NCBI GenBank assembly: GCA_963717765.1
Contig: CAVQWX010000004.1
Location: forward strand, 475,298-539,297
Length of the DNA: 64,000 nt
Direction: 5' to 3'
DNA from: JACDER01 sp963717765
GTDB taxonomy: Bacteria > Actinomycetota > Thermoleophilia > Gaiellales > Gaiellaceae
Within the stretch, counting starts at the first letter, position 1, and each line of letters starts with the position of its first letter. The translations under genes were made by a program, and so were the position numbers. Positions 60,219-64,000 of this stretch are shown here, one piece after another. The notes beneath the pieces were generated by a model, which was given only the letters and a program-made list of their open reading frames with translations, ran no database searches and was not told the origin of the DNA.

Positions 60219-60996
60219 ATGCCGCCAGGACGGGCGCGTCGCGCTCGAGCTCCCGCAGGCGCTTCACGCGCTCCTCGACGGGAGGATGCGTGGAAAAGAG
60301 ACCGGCAAGGCCCTGCTGCTCGAACGGATTGACGATGTACACTGGCTCCGCAACGGGACTGCCCTCGAACTGGACGAGGTCGCTCGCCTTGTCCAGACGG
60401 ACGAGCGCTGCCGCCAACGGGTGAGGCGACCCGAGCAGCAGTGAGCCGGCCCGGTCGGCGTCGAACTCGCGCTTCGGCGAGAGGAGGAGATGGACGAACG
60501 CGGACGCAACAGGGCCGAGGACGAACAGCAGCCACTGCCTGAACCAGCCGCCGATCCGGCTTGCCTCGACGATCGCCGCGGCGGTGGCGACGGCGACAGA
60601 CTGGACGAAGACATCTCTGTGCCGGATGTGTGCCAATTCGTGCGCGAGCACTCCTTCGAGCTCCGAAAGGGGCATGGCCTGCAGCAGTCCGCGGCTCACC
60701 GCGATCGCGGAGTTGCGAGGCCCACGTCCGGCGGCGCATGCCCGCGGCAGGCCGTCCACCATGAGGTACAGGCGCGGCGTGGCCACGCCTGCCTGAGCCG
60801 CGAGCCGGTCGAGGGTCGAGTACAGCCCGGCGCCCTCGGCGAGCGCGAGCTCCCTCGCCCGTACGAGCCCGAGCACGGCTCGATCCGCGTACCACCACAT
60901 CCCTGCGGCGATCAGCAGACCGGCGAAAACGAAGATCACACAGAGCCCGTAGCCGTTGAGTACCCACCCGAGCCCGCCGAGCAGGGCACAGATCAC
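60217..60996 (-). CDS. M48-family (HtpX-like) membrane metalloprotease
   Basis: 259 residues. Membrane helices near 5-35 and 130-165 flank HELAH at residues 119-123. The third zinc ligand is in KREFDAD near 176. The protein degrades misfolded membrane proteins in the HtpX family. The GTG start truncates the usual N-terminal segment slightly; an in-frame region upstream resembles it (NLLKVWALFL) but has no start codon before a stop. Confidence 0.88.
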   Translation of the reverse strand: MICALLGGLGWVLNGYGLCVIFVFAGLLIAAGMWWYADRAVLGLVRARELALAEGAGLYSTLDRLAAQAGVATPRLYLMVDGLPRACAAGRGPRNSAIAVSRGLLQAMPLSELEGVLAHELAHIRHRDVFVQSVAVATAAAIVEASRIGGWFRQWLLFVLGPVASAFVHLLLSPKREFDADRAGSLLLGSPHPLAAALVRLDKASDLVQFEGSPVAEPVYIVNPFEQQGLAGLFSTHPPVEERVKRLRELERDAPVLAA

Positions 60997-61045
60997 CAGG
61001 AAGAGCGCCCAGACCTTGAGCAGGTTCCGGGCGACGAGGAGGCGG

Positions 61046-61294
61046 CTAGGACTCGTCTTCGCGTTCGTCCTCGGTCAGCCCGCGTGGGGGCCAATCCGGC
61101 TCGGGAGCGTCGCAGCGGCTGGAACAGTGGAGGGACGCGATGTTCTGTAGAGGGACGAGGATGTGGCCGTTGAGCTCGATGTGCGCCACCTCGTCGACGA
61201 AGCAGTACGCGGTGAGAACGCCCTCCTGATAGTCGCCCCCGAACAGCGCGACCTCGACACGCTCTCCCTTGTACTTGCTGGTGTAGTCCTCCAC
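61046..61294 (-). CDS. Small acidic protein, unknown
   Basis: 82 residues, no recognised domain. Hydrophobic beta-like stretches (VEVALFGGDYQEGVLTAY, HIELNGHILVPLQNI) are followed by a Cys-containing, acidic tail. It resembles a small single-sheet domain in which a surface loop ends with charged residues. It follows the phosphoglycerate mutase gene by 4 bp and precedes the M48 gene, so it is probably co-transcribed. A TAGACT box 6 nt upstream may be coincidental. Confidence 0.65.
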   Translation of the reverse strand: MEDYTSKYKGERVEVALFGGDYQEGVLTAYCFVDEVAHIELNGHILVPLQNIASLHCSSRCDAPEPDWPPRGLTEDEREDES

Positions 61295-61298
61295 CGGG

Positions 61299-61859
61299 TC
61301 AGTCTATCTCGCGCAGTGAGCCGTCCTCGAAGGCCAGCCTGTACACAGTGCAGTTGTCCACTCGCGGCACGAACCCGACCTGAAGAGCATGCCGGCGGAG
61401 CGTCCGGATCGAGCCGCCGTGGGAGACGATCAGCACCCGCTCGGCGGGGTGCCGGCGCGCGATTTTCGCGACTGCAGCCAGCACCCGTGCGAGGTGGTCG
61501 TCCCGGGATTCGCCGTCATGCTCATCAGCTCCGGGGAACCGCTCGTCGATCTCGGCGCGGGTCAGTCCGGACCAGGAGCCGACGTCGATCTCTCGCAGGC
61601 CGGGGTCCTCGACAAGCTGCACCTCACGGCCGTCAACGATGATTCGAGCGGTCTCGGCGGCCCGCCGGAGATCGCTCGTGTACGCGGCGTCTAGCGGCTG
61701 GTCCGCCAGCGCGCGGGCGAGCTCTCGCGCCTGCTCGCGTCCGGCGTCGTTCAGCGGTGGATCGGCGTGGCCCTGGTAGCGGCCGTCCCGGTTCCAGTCG
61801 GTCTCTCCGTGGCGGACGACGATGAGCTCGGTCACGTCGGGCGAGATGGTTGATGCCAT
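61299..61859 (-). CDS. Histidine phosphatase (phosphoglycerate mutase-like)
   Basis: 186 residues from ATG 61859 or 178 from GTG 61835. The RHG motif is VVRHGETDWNRDGRYQG, with the second catalytic His in LIVSHGGS near 138. The family includes cofactor-dependent mutases and many phosphatases (e.g. of phosphosugars or cobalamin precursors). The ATG lies inside the terminal repeat of copy B, so GTG 61835 just outside it may be the original start. Confidence 0.85.
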   Translation of the reverse strand: MASTISPDVTELIVVRHGETDWNRDGRYQGHADPPLNDAGREQARELARALADQPLDAAYTSDLRRAAETARIIVDGREVQLVEDPGLREIDVGSWSGLTRAEIDERFPGADEHDGESRDDHLARVLAAVAKIARRHPAERVLIVSHGGSIRTLRRHALQVGFVPRVDNCTVYRLAFEDGSLREID

Positions 61860-62062
61860 GGGATCGCCTGCTCCGGGGCGCGAGCTGGCACGTCTGGAGC
61901 GCTGCTCCGGACGCTTGCCGTTGCCGGGAGCATCGGTGAGCGGCCGACGCGGCGAAGCGCAGGCACGGTGGAGGCCGGCTCCGCCGGCCGTAGCCGGGCC
62001 GGAGCGGCCCAGGCGTGCCAGATCGCGCAGCCGGACGCGTGAGATCGTGGCATCAACCATCT
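61844..62062. repeat. MITE-like structured repeat, copy B
   Basis: 219 bp, inverted relative to copy A. Its 14-bp terminal inverted repeats read AGATGGTTGATGCC (61844-61857) and the complement at 62049-62062. Both ends differ from copy A by the same compensated C-to-T/G-to-A pair. The inner arms show the same imperfect palindrome. It fills the gap between the phosphatase and SDR genes; its right end supplies the T of TAGGGT, the -10 of the SDR gene. The left end overlaps the annotated phosphatase start. Confidence 0.85.
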
Positions 62063-62067
62063 AGGGT
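62062..62067 (+). promoter_or_regulatory. -10 box (TAGGGT) for the SDR gene
   Basis: TAGGGT starts on the last base of copy B and lies 8 nt before ATG 62076. Confidence 0.45.
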
Positions 62068-62075
62068 AACGAGCC

Positions 62076-62846
62076 ATGGATCTGGGGCTTCGCGACCGCG
62101 TCTGCGTCCTCACGGGCTCGACCGCCGGGGTCGGGTTGGAGGCCGCGCGCATGCTCGTGGCTGAGGGTGCGCGGGTGGTGACCTGCTCGCGCCGCGAGGA
62201 AGCGCCCGGAGTCGGTGAGGCGCTGCACGTGTCCGCCGATCTGGGCGATCCCACCGTTCCCGGTGAGCTCATCCGCCGCACCGAAGAGCAGCTCGGCCGT
62301 GTCGACGTCCTCGTGAACAACGTGGGGGACTCGTATCTCGCCAAGTTCGACCAGCTGTCCGAGGATCAGTGGGAAGATATGTGGCAGCTGAACGTGATGA
62401 GCTTCGTTCGCACGATTCAGTCGGTGCTCCCGGGGATGCGGGAACGGAGAGACGGCGTGATCGTGAACGTGTCCTCGACGGCCGGCAAGCGCCCCTCGAC
62501 GGGGATGCCGAACTACACCGTGACGAAGGCAGCCGTGCTGTCGCTGTCGCGGCTGGTCGCCGATCTGTACGCGAAGGACGGGATTCGCTGCAACGCGATC
62601 GCGCCCGGGCCGACGCTGAGCGAGACATGGCTCGCACCCGGGCGGCTAGCGGACCAACAGGCGGAGCAGACCGGGAAGTCGCGGGAGGAAGTGTTGGAGG
62701 CGGTTGGCGCCGGACGTCCTCTCGGCCGGATGGCCGAGCCCGCGGAGATCGCGGCGGTCATCGTCTTCCTGTGTTCGCCGCGCTCGTCATACGTGACCGG
62801 CGCCGCTTGGAGCGCGGACGGCGGCACGGTCCCGGTGATCATGTAG
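62076..62846 (+). CDS. SDR-family oxidoreductase (classical)
   Basis: 256 residues. VCVLTGSTAGVGLEAARML holds the cofactor-binding motif, DVLVNNVGDS replaces the typical NNAG, VNVSSTAG supplies the catalytic Ser, and YTVTK the Tyr-Lys pair. CNAIAPGPT and a C-terminal TGAAWSADGG segment match the FabG/3-ketoacyl-reductase-like group. Substrate unknown. Confidence 0.9.
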   Translation: MDLGLRDRVCVLTGSTAGVGLEAARMLVAEGARVVTCSRREEAPGVGEALHVSADLGDPTVPGELIRRTEEQLGRVDVLVNNVGDSYLAKFDQLSEDQWEDMWQLNVMSFVRTIQSVLPGMRERRDGVIVNVSSTAGKRPSTGMPNYTVTKAAVLSLSRLVADLYAKDGIRCNAIAPGPTLSETWLAPGRLADQQAEQTGKSREEVLEAVGAGRPLGRMAEPAEIAAVIVFLCSPRSSYVTGAAWSADGGTVPVIM

Positions 62847-62928
62847 CGGCGTCGCCGCGCCCGCTTCAGCACGGACCTCTTGACGCTTTCGGCACGCGCG
62901 CGATACCGGTCCGGGCGGCCCGCGTAGC

Positions 62929-63997
62929 TGTCCCGCCCACATAGGTTGTGAACGGTTGAGGTGATATCCGGCCCTCCTTTGAGGCTGTGGGTCTTCCCGG
63001 GCCTACGCCCAAAGGAGGGCTCGGATGACGTTTCACCGTAACGCCAAGCTCGGACTGGCTGGCCGCTACGCGCTGGTATGCGCGATCGGCGAGGGGATGT
63101 CGCTGAAGGCGGCCGCGGCCGCGTTCAGTGTCTCGCCCGCGACGGCACACCGCTGGTGGCACCGCTGGCTGGAGGCGGGCGAGGAGGCACGGGCGAGCTT
63201 GGCCTGCCTGTTCGATCGCTCGAGCAGGCCGCACCGATCGCCCCGGCAGCTCTCGGGCGAGCTCGCCGAGACGATCTGCGAGTGCCGGCGCCGAACCGGG
63301 TGGGGGCCGCGCCTGGTTGCCGGGGCGACCGGCTTCGCCCACTCGACCGTGTGGAAGGTGCTGAAGCGTGCGGGGATCTCGCGGCCGCGCACACCCGCGC
63401 GGGAGCCGGCCAACCGCGACGAGTGGCCCTGCCCGGGAGACCTGCTGCACATGGACGTCAGCCGCTACGCGCGCTTCCTGCGGCCCGGACACCGCTTCAC
63501 CGGCGACCGCTCCCAGCGCGGCCGACAGTGGATGCGCCCGGAGACGAGGGTCGGGTACGACTACGCGCACGCGATCGTCGACGACCACTCGCGGATCGCC
63601 TACGTCGAGCTGCACGATGACGACAAGGCAGCCACGGTGACCGCCTTCGTCGAGCGGGCGCTCGCCTTCTTCGCCGAGCGAGGGATCGTCGCCAAACGGC
63701 TGATGACCGACAACGGCTTCAGCTATGTCCGCAACCGCTCACTGGCCGAGCTGCTCGCCCGCCAGGGCATCCGCCACCTCACCACTCAGCCGTATCGGCC
63801 GCGAACGAACGGCAAGGTTGAACGCTTCCACCAGACGATGGCCCGCGAGTGGGCCTACGGTCTCGCCCACCGCACCCATCGACACCGCAACGCCGCTCTG
63901 CCACACTGGCTCGACTACTACAACCGGCGACGGCCGCACAGCTCACTCGGAGACCGGCCACCGATCAGCCGCGTTCACAACGTCCGTGGGTAGGACA
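62929..63997 (+). mobile_element. IS481-type insertion sequence
   Basis: A 1069-bp element with imperfect terminal inverted repeats of about 26 bp (62929-62954 and 63972-63997), both beginning TGTCC and ending GTTGTGAACG. The single transposase gene reads into the right repeat. The window ends three bases later, so target duplication cannot be judged. Confidence 0.88.
63025..63993 (+). CDS. IS481-family transposase
   Basis: 322 residues. An N-terminal helix-turn-helix (LKAAAAAFSVSPATAHRWW) is followed by an rve-type DDE domain with Asp144 (LLHMDVSRY), Asp229 (MTDNGFSY) and Glu266 (GKVERFHQ). AAAGGAGG precedes the ATG. The last residues (VHNVRG) are encoded by the right inverted repeat. No stop or frameshift interrupts it, so it looks active. 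Confidence 0.92.
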   Translation: MTFHRNAKLGLAGRYALVCAIGEGMSLKAAAAAFSVSPATAHRWWHRWLEAGEEARASLACLFDRSSRPHRSPRQLSGELAETICECRRRTGWGPRLVAGATGFAHSTVWKVLKRAGISRPRTPAREPANRDEWPCPGDLLHMDVSRYARFLRPGHRFTGDRSQRGRQWMRPETRVGYDYAHAIVDDHSRIAYVELHDDDKAATVTAFVERALAFFAERGIVAKRLMTDNGFSYVRNRSLAELLARQGIRHLTTQPYRPRTNGKVERFHQTMAREWAYGLAHRTHRHRNAALPHWLDYYNRRRPHSSLGDRPPISRVHNVRG

Positions 63998-64000
63998 CGT

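Noticed and set aside
62929..64000. Wider transposon or genomic island around the IS
   Set aside because: Only one transposase and its two inverted repeats are visible; the window ends immediately after.

Overview
The window is strongly GC-rich chromosomal DNA from an actinobacterium. The class Thermoleophilia (Gaiella/Solirubrobacter-like) is my best guess. The grounds are base composition, dense genes with frequent GTG starts and ATGA/GTGA overlaps, many leaderless-looking starts, RskA-type and cyclase-ATPase regulators, and small CxC-x4-C proteins. This is inference; the complete 16S gene at 54527-56075 would settle it. Most of the window is ordinary core and accessory chromosome, with no prophage, CRISPR array or plasmid functions.

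Layout. 1-1903 (minus): NAD-dependent formate-dehydrogenase-type module (NuoG/FdhA N-terminus cut by the window edge, plus a NuoE-NuoF fusion), divergent from a MarR regulator across a perfect dyad. 2448-5004: small CxC protein and an MMPL transporter. 5045-13801: five tightly packed genes (GH15 glucoamylase-like, SDR, ThDP pyruvate-oxidase-like, enolase superfamily, giant FAD/Fe-S oxidoreductase) that look like one carbon-oxidation operon. 13949-17617: MobA-like protein, thioredoxin-like protein, STAS protein and a PAS histidine kinase/OmpR regulator pair. 17663-20815: secreted M36-like metalloprotease, a structured repeat, tRNA-Cys and two more CxC proteins. 20817-24115: HMG-CoA reductase, a tail-anchored coiled coil, a ferritin-like diiron protein and FolD. 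24199-27687: cold-shock protein and gatCAB. 27751-32037: DUF11 relic, Rpf-like protein, secreted SNase and a frameshifted penicillin acylase. 32084-41194: serine biosynthesis genes (class V aminotransferase, Gfo/Idh, SerA), ICMT, cyclase-ATPase-TPR regulator, YbaK, IlvE and a DegT aminotransferase. 41152-46603: PAP2, RemA-like protein, MFS, 3-methyladenine glycosylase and PBP1A. 46623-52954: ECF sigma/anti-sigma pair divergent from DUF4331, TPR, NicO and NiCoT-like genes. 53028-54173: tyrS. 54174-60218: complete 16S-23S-5S operon with processing stems and terminator. 60217-62846: M48 protease, small protein, phosphoglycerate-mutase-like protein, second copy of the structured repeat and an SDR. 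62929-63997: complete IS481-type insertion sequence.

Most notable. (1) A pair of about 218-bp, imperfectly palindromic, MITE-like elements in opposite orientations (19877-20094 and 61844-62062), whose 14-bp terminal inverted repeats differ by a compensated base change. (2) A 746-bp group I intron in the 23S gene at the position equivalent to E. coli 1931, encoding a single-motif LAGLIDADG endonuclease whose 3' end overlaps the intron core. (3) Three paralogues of a small CxC-x4-C protein family. (4) A repeated TANNNT-N5-8-start codon pattern implying many leaderless mRNAs, including tyrS from a CTG codon. (5) The sigma-regulated DUF4331/TPR/metal-transporter locus, the best candidate here for an undescribed multi-gene system.
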